From Burkholderiales bacterium (GTDB lineage Bacteria; Pseudomonadota; Gammaproteobacteria; Burkholderiales; Burkholderiaceae_C), in assembly GCA_030604135.1 (NCBI GenBank), contig JAUVWL010000007.1, positions 1-64,000 on the forward strand: DNA of 64,000 nucleotides, read 5' to 3'. Below the pieces are notes generated by a model. The model was not told the DNA's origin. It worked only from the letters and a program-made list of their open reading frames with translations, and did no database searches. Shown piece after piece: positions 34,726-43,521 of this stretch (its first letter is position 1; each line of letters opens with the position of its first letter). Both the position numbers and the translations under genes were made by a program.

Positions 34726-35475
34726 TTAGACGCGGAACACCACTTCCGCCATGTTGTCGAGCTTCTCCTTCACCGCTCGCCAGTTCGGCATGTGCCGATC
34801 CAAGGTGCGATAGAACTTGGGGCTGTGGTTGTGGTGCAGCAGGTGGCACAGTTCATGGAGCAGCACGTAGTCGATGCACTCACGTGGCGCCTTCACCAGC
34901 AACGGGTTCAGCGTGATGCGGCCCGAGGGTGAGCAACTACCCCATTGCACCGTCATGAACTGCAGGCGTGTTGGTGGAAGCTGCTTCACCCATCGCAAGG
35001 GGGCCTCCACGGCGGCAAGGCGATCCGCGAAAACTTCCCGTGCTCGCTGCCGATACCAAGCATCCAAGGCCATCTTGATCGGGGCCGAAGCTTGTTCAGG
35101 CGTCGTCACGGTGATGAAAGCGCCGCGCATCCGAGCCTCTGCCCTGGCCCCTGCGTCGATGACGACCTTCAAGCGGTAGCGGCGCCCCAGATAGTGCAGT
35201 GATTCGCCGCTCACATACTCGCGGGGCAGCACATGGGCCAGCCGTGCCCTAGCTGCTTGCACATGCTGGCTGATCCAGCGTGCCCGCTTTTTCACGGCAG
35301 TCAACACATCAACCAAGGGCGCTGCATCGGGTGCATCCACCAGCACGCGTGCGTCTGGCTCCACATGAATGGCAACGCGCGTCACAGTGCGCGATGGTTG
35401 GCGGCGCAGACTGAAGACAATGACTTCATCGCCATAGGCGATGCGGTGCTGCGAGACGCGTTCAGTGACCTGCAT
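34726..35475 (-). CDS. YgjP-like metallopeptidase (DUF45/M48-type) of the restriction operon
   Basis: Protein of 249 residues with the YgjP/DUF45 fold. RWISQHV, YLGRRYRLKVV and WGSCSPSGRITLNP are family segments. HELCH (207-211) and the following H-x-x-x-F (HNHSPKFY) form the zinc site. YgjP-like genes often sit directly beside hsdR in type I loci, where a maturation or regulatory protease role is suspected but unproven. Its ATG is 2 bp after the HsdR stop, so translation is coupled. Confidence 0.88.
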   Translation of the reverse strand: MQVTERVSQHRIAYGDEVIVFSLRRQPSRTVTRVAIHVEPDARVLVDAPDAAPLVDVLTAVKKRARWISQHVQAARARLAHVLPREYVSGESLHYLGRRYRLKVVIDAGARAEARMRGAFITVTTPEQASAPIKMALDAWYRQRAREVFADRLAAVEAPLRWVKQLPPTRLQFMTVQWGSCSPSGRITLNPLLVKAPRECIDYVLLHELCHLLHHNHSPKFYRTLDRHMPNWRAVKEKLDNMAEVVFRV

Positions 35476-35477
35476 GC

Positions 35478-38400
35478 TCAAGACTTGCTCAACCCGACAC
35501 GCGTGATCTGGATGACTTGCTCGACCACCAGCTTGGCGTTGTCCAAACCCAGCATGCCAAACAACAGCGGCAGCAGACCCTTGCGAATGGCAGCCTCGAT
35601 GTTCTGAGGGTTAAGCGAGTTCTCCGCGACGGCGTCGCGCACCACGGTGTCCATGGCAATTGCTTGCTGCACCAGCTTGTCCGTGGCATCGCCACTCAGC
35701 GCGGCAAAGGCCTCATCCCCCAGCACCAGGCGCATGGCGCCAAAGTAGGCCTTGGCATGCGGCTTGTCTGCCAGTGCATCCGGCATATCCGGGGTGGCAC
35801 GGGCATCCAGCTTTTCCTCAAAGGACTTGAACAGGGCGTACTGCTTCAACGGATGGTCGAACATGGCTTCCGCTTCCGCGATGGCCTGACGCAGCAGTTC
35901 GCCAAACACCTTCTGCGCATAGGGGTCGGCCGCCAGTTCCTGCTCGATTGTCTTGCGCAGCCGGGTGCGGATCATGTCCGTCTCGTTGCGCGTTTTCTCT
36001 TCCGACCAGTCCTTCGGATCTTCTGCTTGCCCCAATTGGTGCACCAGATAGACACCCTCGGGTTCGCGCACTGCTGTACCGATGACCTGCTTGTCCACCA
36101 GCTTGCGGATTTGCTCTTCGTAGACGCTGTAGTCCACCGTCTCCATGGCATCGCGACGGGCGGTCTGGCGCAGTTCGGTGAAGAAGCGAAGATCGGCCTT
36201 GTACTGGGCAATCTGTGCCTCGGAGAAGCTCTTGTCCTCAAAGAAGCTGCGTGATGAAAGTGCGGTCTGCAAGCACAAGCCGAAAGCGGTCAGGGCCTCG
36301 TAGAAGTCGTCTCGCAGCTTCTGCCGCTCGTCATACTCCTCGCCATCACTGCCCTTCACGAATTTCGGTGCCAGCACCTGCCGGTACTGCTCGCGGTCGA
36401 GCTTGTTGGTCACCGACTTGAAGAACGACCACAATTCATCGTGCAAAGCAGGCAGGCGCTTGTACTCCGTGCTGAACTGGTGATACAGGCCCTCCAGGTC
36501 GCTGATGTCAAAGCCGCCTTGCGTACGGGCTTCCAGGTCCTGGTAGGCACGGATGGCGGTGTCGAGTTCCTTCAAGATGCCTCGGTAGTCCACCAACACC
36601 CCGTACCGCTTGGCGTCATGCAGCCGGTTGACGCGCGCCACGGCCTGAATCAGGTTGTGCCCTTTCAGTGGCTTGTCGATGTACAGCACCGTGTTGCGCG
36701 GCTCGTCGAAACCCGTCAGCAACTTGTCCACGACGATCAGCAAGTCGGGCGCGCCATCCGTGCCAAAGTCATTGACCACCTGTTTCTCATAGGTCTCGGC
36801 ATCATTGCCGCAGGTGGCCATGGCCTGTTTCCACCATTTCTGCACCTCGGGCAGCGTGTCCTCGTCCACATCGGAGTTGCCTTCGCGCGTGTCCGGGGCC
36901 GAGATCACCACCGCACTGGTCACCAAGCCGGTGTCGTCAAACGCCTTTTTGTAGCGGATGGCGTCGAGCTTGCTGTCGGTGGCCACCTGCCCCTTCAGGC
37001 CAAGCTCCAGTTTCTTGATGTTCTCGTTGAAGTGGGTGGCAATGTCCCAGGCGATCAGCTCGATGCGATTGGCTGCACCGTAGATGGCACCCTTCTTGGC
37101 GAACTTCTTTTTCAGGTCGGTGCGCTGGGCATCGCTGAGGTTGCTGGTGATCTTCTCGAACCAGCGGTTCACCGCCTCTTCGTTGATGTCCAGCTCGGGC
37201 ACACGCTCTTCGTACAGCAGCGGAGCCACGGTTTCATCCTCCACCGCGCGCTGCATGGTGTAGGCGTGCACGATGGGGCCGAACTTGTTGGCGGTCTTTT
37301 CATCCTTGAGCAAAGGGGTGCCGGTGAAGGCGATGTAGGCCGCCTTGGGCAGGGCCTTCTTCATGCGTTCATGGGTCTCGCCGCCGTGGCTGCGGTGGCC
37401 TTCGTCCACCAGCACGATCATGTCGGCCGAGTCGTTGCGGCACTCCGGCAACTTGGAGGCCGTGTTGAACTTGTGCACCAGCGTGAAGGTGATGCGCTCC
37501 ATGCCCTTGCCGATGCGCTGGGCCAGGTCACGACCAGACAGAGTGCGGCTCTTCTCGCCATCCTTCTGCGTGGCGATACTGGAGCCAAAGGCGCCGCCGG
37601 TCATGAAGTTGCGGGCGAGCTGGGTTTCCAGGTCAATGCGGTCGGTCACCACCACCACGCGGCATTCCTTCAAGGCGTCTACCAACAGAAGAGCCTTGGT
37701 CAGGAACACCATGGTGAAGCTCTTGCCAGACCCCGTGGTATGCCACACCACGCCACCCTCGCGGCCACCACCTTGCGATTCGGGTTTCTTCTGACTGATA
37801 CGCGCCAGCAGCGCACGGATGCCGAAGAACTGCTGGTAGCGGGCCACGATCTTGCCCACCTTGCGGTCGAACAGCACATAGCCGCGCAGGAATTCAAGCA
37901 ACCGTGCCGGGGTCAACAGGCTCACCAGCAAGCGGTCCTGTTCGGTAGCCTGCATGGGGGCACTCCAGAGCGTGTCGAAGTACGCCGCCAGCGCGGCAGG
38001 CTTGCCGTCGAACAGCGCCGCACGCACATCTGGCTTGAGTGCCTTGTTCTTGAGCGCCTGCATGTGGGCTTCGTCGAACTCCTCTTCCCGCCACTTGGCC
38101 CAAAACTTGGCCGCCGTGTGCGTGGTGCCGTAGCGCCCCTCAGTCTGGCTGATGGACAGCAGCAGTTGGGCATAGGCAAACAGATTGGGAATCTCGTCTG
38201 GCCGCTGGTTGCGCAGGTGTTGGCTGATGCCCTCCGTCACCATCGCCTTGGCGGGGTGGCTGCCGCCGCCCGACTCGGGCCGCTTGGCCTCGATGACGAC
38301 CAACGGGATACCGTTCACATACGCCACCACGTCCGGCGTGCGATGGTGCGTACCCTGCGCGGCCAGCACCTCCAGCTCTTCGGTCACATCCCAACGGTTG

Positions 38401-38789
38401 GCGGTGGCATCCGTCCAATCGATCACGTGGATGGTGGGCTGGTGCTTCTTGCCATCGGGCATGAACTCCGTCACCGTGATACCCAGCGCCAGCTTGCCGT
38501 ACAGCCGCTCGTTGGCGGGCATCAGCCCTTCGGCCAGGCTGAGTGCCGACAACTCCCGCACGATCTGGTCGATGCCGCCGGGCGACAACGGGTACCACTG
38601 GCCCTTGTATTCGTAGCGCCGGGTTTGCAGCACTTCGATCAGCCGGGGCTTGAGCAGCACTTCGCGTGTGCTGCCACGCAGGGTCAGCGCCTGCGCGGTG
38701 GTGAGGAAGTTCCAGCCCAGGTTGCACAGCAGGTGCAGCGCGGGCAAGTGGGCGCTGTATTGCTCGCGGGAGTTGGGCGTGGTGTTCAT
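35478..38789 (-). CDS. hsdR: Type I restriction endonuclease subunit R
   Basis: Motor and nuclease subunit of 1103 residues. The N-terminal PD-(D/E)xK nuclease has D153 in TPDVVAYVNG and E167-x-K169 in VVIEAK. The SF2 translocase follows: Walker A TTGSGKS (351-357), DEGHRSHGG as motif II (462-465), FTGTPL as motif III, and the later QAVARVNR motif VI. The C-terminal third is the HsdR helical domain. Length and motif order are complete. It overlaps HsdS by 4 bp. ATP-driven translocation followed by cleavage of unmodified DNA is the established role. Confidence 0.97.
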   Translation of the reverse strand: MNTTPNSREQYSAHLPALHLLCNLGWNFLTTAQALTLRGSTREVLLKPRLIEVLQTRRYEYKGQWYPLSPGGIDQIVRELSALSLAEGLMPANERLYGKLALGITVTEFMPDGKKHQPTIHVIDWTDATANRWDVTEELEVLAAQGTHHRTPDVVAYVNGIPLVVIEAKRPESGGGSHPAKAMVTEGISQHLRNQRPDEIPNLFAYAQLLLSISQTEGRYGTTHTAAKFWAKWREEEFDEAHMQALKNKALKPDVRAALFDGKPAALAAYFDTLWSAPMQATEQDRLLVSLLTPARLLEFLRGYVLFDRKVGKIVARYQQFFGIRALLARISQKKPESQGGGREGGVVWHTTGSGKSFTMVFLTKALLLVDALKECRVVVVTDRIDLETQLARNFMTGGAFGSSIATQKDGEKSRTLSGRDLAQRIGKGMERITFTLVHKFNTASKLPECRNDSADMIVLVDEGHRSHGGETHERMKKALPKAAYIAFTGTPLLKDEKTANKFGPIVHAYTMQRAVEDETVAPLLYEERVPELDINEEAVNRWFEKITSNLSDAQRTDLKKKFAKKGAIYGAANRIELIAWDIATHFNENIKKLELGLKGQVATDSKLDAIRYKKAFDDTGLVTSAVVISAPDTREGNSDVDEDTLPEVQKWWKQAMATCGNDAETYEKQVVNDFGTDGAPDLLIVVDKLLTGFDEPRNTVLYIDKPLKGHNLIQAVARVNRLHDAKRYGVLVDYRGILKELDTAIRAYQDLEARTQGGFDISDLEGLYHQFSTEYKRLPALHDELWSFFKSVTNKLDREQYRQVLAPKFVKGSDGEEYDERQKLRDDFYEALTAFGLCLQTALSSRSFFEDKSFSEAQIAQYKADLRFFTELRQTARRDAMETVDYSVYEEQIRKLVDKQVIGTAVREPEGVYLVHQLGQAEDPKDWSEEKTRNETDMIRTRLRKTIEQELAADPYAQKVFGELLRQAIAEAEAMFDHPLKQYALFKSFEEKLDARATPDMPDALADKPHAKAYFGAMRLVLGDEAFAALSGDATDKLVQQAIAMDTVVRDAVAENSLNPQNIEAAIRKGLLPLLFGMLGLDNAKLVVEQVIQITRVGLSKS

Positions 38790-40030
38790 GCCTGCACCTC
38801 TGTTTCGGCGTCCGGCAGCTTGACGCGGCGCTTGCCAGTCAGGAGCTGGGACATGAGGGCAGCTTTTTCTTGCCGCAATGCCTGCACCTGAGCCTGCAGC
38901 CGCGCTTCCTCTGCCCTGGCGATATTGACGACCTCGGCAATGCGCCGCTGTTCTGGCGCGGTGGGAATGTGGAGCTGCAGCTTGAAGAAGTCTGTCACGC
39001 TCACGTTCAGCAGGCCGTGGTTTCGCGCACCTTCCTGTGCGATGCCCTCAATCTCCTGATTCAGCAGGCCGGCCTCGAAGTAGTGGCGGAAGAAGTCGAA
39101 GTCGGCGTCCACGTCGTCGCGCAGTTTGAAGCACAGGTAGAGGCTTGAAACCACACCCGCGTCATAGGCCAACAGCGGCTTGATTGCCCCCATCGGGTAC
39201 CCTGCCGAGTAGCTCTTGTTGTAGGCAAAGTCATGCCGATGCAGTAGCGTGTAACCGCTAAGGTTGGCACTGGCGACGGACTTGTTGAAGTAGTCGCGTT
39301 GACTGATGAGGCCATGCTCCCCCGAGATCGTCAGCACATTGGTGTTTTGCGTGCTGTTCTTGCGCGTAACCCGTTCAAAGACGGTATCGAAATCCACGAA
39401 ACGCCACTTATCCGAGAACCCGGGAAAACGGCGGCGACCTGACAACATCGACGCCATCAGGTCACGGGTGCACCGCTGGCTGTTCGCCAATAGCCGCTCA
39501 GCAGTGGCGATGGCTTGATCCCAAGCGGAGAGAATCTCGGCGATGCGTTGCTGCTCCTGAATAGTTGGAAGTTGCAGTTGCAGCTTCTCTAGTTCGCCTG
39601 CGTTCAGATTTTTCTGTGCTCCACCAGCTTCTGCTGCAGCCGACAGACGTTCTCCAAAGGCAGAGTTCATGTACTGGCAGAAGTATTCCGCTGACAACTC
39701 GGCCTTCTTGGGGCGAACAATAAGAGACGTGAAGCATTGCGCCCCGTCATATTTCTCAGGCACAACAGCTGACACGCCTGGATAGCCCGTCCGGACGACC
39801 AACACGTCACCGGTCTTCAAACGTTTGTTTCTATGAGCAAGTTCGTACTCGGAGTCAATCTGCAAGACGTCTTGCTCATCGATGTATCCCGGTCGAATGT
39901 TCAAGTTACGAAGCATCGGAATACCGGAGCTGCAGTAGGCGTGCGTTGCCGCACTGGCAATGCCGACCATGATCTTTTCTGTCACATCGCTAAGCGTGCA
40001 GACTTTCCATTCAGTCGGATACATCTTCAC
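38786..40030 (-). CDS. hsdS: Type I restriction specificity subunit, full length
   Basis: DNA-recognition subunit of 414 residues with two target-recognition domains. TRD1 (about 1-155) ends in LPTIQEQQRIAEILSAWDQAI; TRD2 (about 205-365) ends in IPTAPEQRRIAEVV, and each is followed by a long helix that spaces the TRDs. The final helix RLQAQVQALRQEKAALMSQLLTGKRRV is typical. It overlaps RhuM and HsdR by 4 bp each. TRDs are the variable part, so the target sequence cannot be predicted here. Confidence 0.95.
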   Translation of the reverse strand: MKMYPTEWKVCTLSDVTEKIMVGIASAATHAYCSSGIPMLRNLNIRPGYIDEQDVLQIDSEYELAHRNKRLKTGDVLVVRTGYPGVSAVVPEKYDGAQCFTSLIVRPKKAELSAEYFCQYMNSAFGERLSAAAEAGGAQKNLNAGELEKLQLQLPTIQEQQRIAEILSAWDQAIATAERLLANSQRCTRDLMASMLSGRRRFPGFSDKWRFVDFDTVFERVTRKNSTQNTNVLTISGEHGLISQRDYFNKSVASANLSGYTLLHRHDFAYNKSYSAGYPMGAIKPLLAYDAGVVSSLYLCFKLRDDVDADFDFFRHYFEAGLLNQEIEGIAQEGARNHGLLNVSVTDFFKLQLHIPTAPEQRRIAEVVNIARAEEARLQAQVQALRQEKAALMSQLLTGKRRVKLPDAETEVQA

Positions 40031-41184
40031 CCCTCCTTTTTCTTATTCAGTCGCTTGGCCACCTTGCCCAAGGCTGCCACGGCATCGTCGTCGGTAGAGT
40101 TCGAACCCAGCATGAGGACGGCATAAGCCTCGCCTTCCGCCTCCAGCGCCGCCCGCCGTTGCGCCGCGAACTGCTCATACTCACTCTGCGCATGGGCCAC
40201 CGCCTGCTTGTGCGACACCTTGCCGGCACCCACCAGCACCTGCCGGTCATTGAAGCTGAGGAAGGCGTCGAGCTTTTCGGCCCAGTCTTTCAGGAACACC
40301 TCTTTGCGGCGCGTGGCCTGGTCTTCGGCAAAGTCCAGCCACATGGTGACGATGCGGTTCAACTCGCTGATTTCCTGCTCGTTCAGGTAGTTCTTGGCCA
40401 CGCCCACGTCGGCCTTCTGCACCTGCCCTTTGCGGGTGGTGGTCAGGCCCATATGGGGCTGGGTGTGGTCGGCACGGCGGCGAATGATCTCGGCAGCCGT
40501 CTGGCCCGACACGGCGTAGTGCAGCTTGTTCTGGATGATGCGAAAGAAGGTAGTGGTCTCGGGCAGCGTGGGGGCGTAGTCAGCCGCCAGGGCGAAGATT
40601 TCGCGCACGCGCAGGTACATGCGGCGCTCGCTGGCGCGGATGTCGCGGATGCGCTCCAGCAACTCGCCGAAGCGGTCTGGCAATGCCGAGTCACCCACGG
40701 GTGGGTTCTTCAGGCGCTCATCGTCCATCACGAAGCCCTTGAGCAAGTATTCGCTCAGGTTCGCCGTGGCCCATTGGCGGAACTGGGTGCCTCGCGCCGA
40801 GCGCGCCCGGTAGCCGACGGCCAGGATGACGTCGAGGTTGTAGAAGCGCACATTGCGTCGGACGAGCCGACCACCCTCTTGGCGAACTTGTAAGCCGGAC
40901 TTACAAGTTGCCTCGGGGTCGGCTTCACCCTCGGCATAGATGGCTTTCACATGCTGGGTGACGTTCTGTGGCGTGGTCTGGAACAGCGTGGCGATTTCGG
41001 CCTGGCTGAGCCACAGCGAGCCGCCTTCGGCCCGCATTTCCACGCGGGTGATGCCATCGTCGGTGGTGTAGAGAACAAATTCGCCCTGGCTTTCGGCGCT
41101 GGCTGAAGCCTGCAACTCCACCGGCGTTTTCATCGCCTTGGCGGGCGTGCTGGCACGCTTGGTAGGCCTTGGCGCTTTACTCAT
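40027..41184 (-). CDS. rhuM: RhuM-family protein inserted between hsdM and hsdS
   Basis: Protein of 385 residues of the RhuM (virulence-associated) family. The start WLSQAEIATLFQTTPQNVTQHVKAIYAEGE looks like an HTH. RFYNLDVILAVGYRARSARGTQFRQWATANLSEYLLKGF is the family core, and the LHYAVSGQTAAEIIRRRADHT segment follows. RhuM was named in a Salmonella island, but many copies sit inside type I restriction operons, where a regulatory or accessory role is suspected. Overlaps of 8 bp with hsdM and 4 bp with hsdS show it belongs to the operon. A basic, Lys/Pro-rich extension precedes the domain. Confidence 0.93.
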   Translation of the reverse strand: MSKAPRPTKRASTPAKAMKTPVELQASASAESQGEFVLYTTDDGITRVEMRAEGGSLWLSQAEIATLFQTTPQNVTQHVKAIYAEGEADPEATCKSGLQVRQEGGRLVRRNVRFYNLDVILAVGYRARSARGTQFRQWATANLSEYLLKGFVMDDERLKNPPVGDSALPDRFGELLERIRDIRASERRMYLRVREIFALAADYAPTLPETTTFFRIIQNKLHYAVSGQTAAEIIRRRADHTQPHMGLTTTRKGQVQKADVGVAKNYLNEQEISELNRIVTMWLDFAEDQATRRKEVFLKDWAEKLDAFLSFNDRQVLVGAGKVSHKQAVAHAQSEYEQFAAQRRAALEAEGEAYAVLMLGSNSTDDDAVAALGKVAKRLNKKKEG

Positions 41185-42703
41185 AGCCCAGCTCCTTCAG
41201 GTAGACGGCCATCTGGGTTTCCAGGCTGGCCAGCTCGGCCTTGAGCTGTTCACGTTCCTTGCGCACGGCCATCAGGTCGATTTCGGCTTCTTCCTCAAAG
41301 GTGTCCACATAGCGCGGGATGTTCAGGTTGAAGTCGTTCTCGGCAATCTCGGCAGGCGTGGCGAGGTGGGCGTACTTCTCAACACCCTGCCGTGTGAAGG
41401 CAGTGTTCAGGATGCGCTGCAGGTCGGTTTCGCGCAGCAGGTTCTGGTTCTTGCCGGCTTCAAAGTCGCGGCTGGCGTCGATGAACAGCACCTTGTCGTC
41501 GGCCTTGTTCTTGCGGAACACCAGCACAGCGGCGGGGATGCCGGTGCCGTAGAACAGCTTTTCCGGCAGGCCAATCACCACGTCGAGCAGGTTCTCTTCG
41601 ATCAGCTTTTGGCGAATGCGGCCCTCGGCAGCGCCACGGAACAGCACGCCATGCGGCACGACCACCGCCATGCGGCCGGTGCCGGGTTTCATGGTCTCGA
41701 TCATGTGCAGGATGAAGGCGTAGTCGCCCTTGGTTCGCGGCGGCACGCCCCGGCGGAAGCGGCTGAACTTGTCGGCATCGGCGCCCTCGAAGCCCCACTT
41801 TTCCAGGCTGAACGGCGGGTTGGCCACCACGATGTCGAAGTGCTTGAGGCTGGCGGCACCGTCGAGCAGCTTGGGGTTGCGGATGGTGTCGCCCCACTCG
41901 ATGCGGTGGTTGTCCTCGCCGTGCAGGAACATGTTCATCTTGGCCAGCGCCCAGGTGCTGCCGATGGCTTCTTGACCATAGAGCGCGTACTTGCGGGAAC
42001 CGGTGTTCTCACGAATCAGGCGGCCGCACTTCATCAGCAGCGACCCGGAACCGCAGGTGGGGTCGCAGATTTCGTCGCCCTCCTGCGGCGCCATCAGGTG
42101 AGCCATCAGTGCGGAGACTTCGGGCGGGGTGTAGAACTCGCCCGCCTTCTTGCCACTGGTGGAGGCGAAGTTCTTGATGAGAAATTCGTAGGCGTTGCCG
42201 ATCACGTCGAGTTGGCCAACGCGGCTGGGGCGCAAGTCCAACTCGGGCTTGGCGAAGTCTTCCAGCAGGTGGCGCAGGATGTCGTTCTTCTGCTGCTCGT
42301 CGCCCAGCTTGTTGGAGTTGAAACTGATGTCCTGGAACACATCACGCAGTTTGGTGATGTTGGCCTCTTCGATGGCGTGCAAGGCCTTGTCGATGCGTTC
42401 GCCATTGCCGGGGCTGTGTCGCAGGGTGTGCAGGGCATAGAAGCTGGCGCTGGCAGGCAGCACGAAACGCTCGTTCTTGAGCATTTCCTCAATCAACTCG
42501 GGGTGGTCGCCGTACTGCTGCTTGTACGTGTCGTAGTGGTCTTGCCAGACATCGGACACGTACTTGAGGAAGAGCATGGTCAGGACGAAGTCCTTATAGA
42601 TGCTGGGGTCCACGGTGCCGCGAAAGGTGTCGCAGGCGGCCCAGACGGCGGCGTTGATGTCGTCCTGGCTGACAGAGGTGATTTGGGTGGCGGTGTCGTT
42701 CAT
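41177..42703 (-). CDS. hsdM: Type I DNA methylase subunit
   Basis: Methyltransferase subunit of 508 residues, normal length. An N-terminal helical domain (about 8-165) precedes GEFYTPPEV. DPTCGSG (214-220) binds SAM and NPPF (295-298) is the catalytic motif for adenine-N6 methylation. The C-terminal coiled region EREQLKAELASLETQMAVYLKELG mediates contact with HsdS. It sits 21 bp after the half-size HsdS and overlaps RhuM by 8 bp. Confidence 0.97.
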   Translation of the reverse strand: MNDTATQITSVSQDDINAAVWAACDTFRGTVDPSIYKDFVLTMLFLKYVSDVWQDHYDTYKQQYGDHPELIEEMLKNERFVLPASASFYALHTLRHSPGNGERIDKALHAIEEANITKLRDVFQDISFNSNKLGDEQQKNDILRHLLEDFAKPELDLRPSRVGQLDVIGNAYEFLIKNFASTSGKKAGEFYTPPEVSALMAHLMAPQEGDEICDPTCGSGSLLMKCGRLIRENTGSRKYALYGQEAIGSTWALAKMNMFLHGEDNHRIEWGDTIRNPKLLDGAASLKHFDIVVANPPFSLEKWGFEGADADKFSRFRRGVPPRTKGDYAFILHMIETMKPGTGRMAVVVPHGVLFRGAAEGRIRQKLIEENLLDVVIGLPEKLFYGTGIPAAVLVFRKNKADDKVLFIDASRDFEAGKNQNLLRETDLQRILNTAFTRQGVEKYAHLATPAEIAENDFNLNIPRYVDTFEEEAEIDLMAVRKEREQLKAELASLETQMAVYLKELGYE

Positions 42704-42724
42704 GGTGTTGGGTCCCTGGGTTGT

Positions 42725-43330
42725 TCAGTGAGTGGCCTGTGCAGCATGCGCAAGACCTTCCGCAAGTGCTTGGAGTTGTTGCTCGCGGTTGTGAATGAGT
42801 TGTTGGAGGGTCTGTCGCTCCTGGCGCGCGAGGTCGGCCAGAGCAACGATGCGGTGCTGATCCGCCAGTGACGGCACGCTCAGCGTGAGCGATTCCAGTA
42901 CGGGGCGACGGATGCTCAGCTGGCTGCTGCCTTCAGCGGCTTGCTGAAGCTGACGCTGGAACGGCGGCTGGTTGATCTGCCACGCCAAAAAGGCTGGCAG
43001 CAGCGCGGCCCGTGGCAACACTTGAAGCAGGAAGAAGTGCGGACTGCACACGGCCGCACTGGGCGGCTCGTCAATGCAGACCGCATAAAACCGGGCTCCT
43101 TTGGAGACGAACAGGACGTCACCAGCTTTGAGCCAGTCCGGGTGCTTGCGACCGGCGAGGGATGTGCGGATGACGCCAGACCAGTTCACCCCTTGGTCGG
43201 GGTCAACGTCCTTCATCTGGACAGCCAGGGTGCTGCCGTCAGCCGACTCCTCTATGGAGCCCCGAAAAGGGTAGCCACCCTGCAGGGAGGCCAAGCTACC
43301 AACGGTGGAAATGTGTGCATCAATCGCCAT
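42725..43330 (-). CDS. Half-size HsdS-like specificity protein (single TRD)
   Basis: Protein of 201 residues, about half of a normal HsdS. One target-recognition domain (1-155) shows the GGYPFRGSI start, the WLKAGDVLFVSKGAR loop and PPFQRQLQQAAEGSSQLSI; a single spacer helix (VPSLADQHRIVALADLARQERQTLQQL) ends the chain. It is the first gene of the operon, ahead of hsdM. It could dimerise to form a second recognition unit, swap with the full HsdS, or be an unrelated single-TRD partner. It shows no frameshift, so it is not simply a broken gene. Confidence 0.85.
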   Translation of the reverse strand: MAIDAHISTVGSLASLQGGYPFRGSIEESADGSTLAVQMKDVDPDQGVNWSGVIRTSLAGRKHPDWLKAGDVLFVSKGARFYAVCIDEPPSAAVCSPHFFLLQVLPRAALLPAFLAWQINQPPFQRQLQQAAEGSSQLSIRRPVLESLTLSVPSLADQHRIVALADLARQERQTLQQLIHNREQQLQALAEGLAHAAQATH

Positions 43331-43345
43331 GACGCAAATGATACG

Positions 43346-43364
43346 TGCATTTTCTGAGAATGCA
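43346..43364. promoter_or_regulatory. Nested palindrome in the restriction-operon promoter region
   Basis: A 19-bp near-perfect palindrome (TGCATT...AATGCA with matching inner TC/GA pairs) lies 16 bp upstream of the first gene. It is framed by GCAAAT (43334) and ATTTGC (43370), a second outer inverted repeat. The surroundings are AT-rich, as expected for a promoter. A repressor operator is the simplest reading. Confidence 0.5.
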
Positions 43365-43521
43365 AGAGAATTTGCATCACGGCGATTGATGTTTATTTTT
43401 CGGGATGACCCTACCCTGGCCGAGGTGCTTCAACCGCAATGCGGTGATTCTTTCGACCAAGCCATCAGACATCTTCAAGTCGGAAGCTTCACTGGATCAC
43501 GCCAAGAGCGAGCTCCGGACC

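Noticed and set aside
36441-38891. Long plus-strand open frame opposite hsdR
   Set aside because: It overlaps a protein with all type I restriction motifs. The antisense product has no family features.
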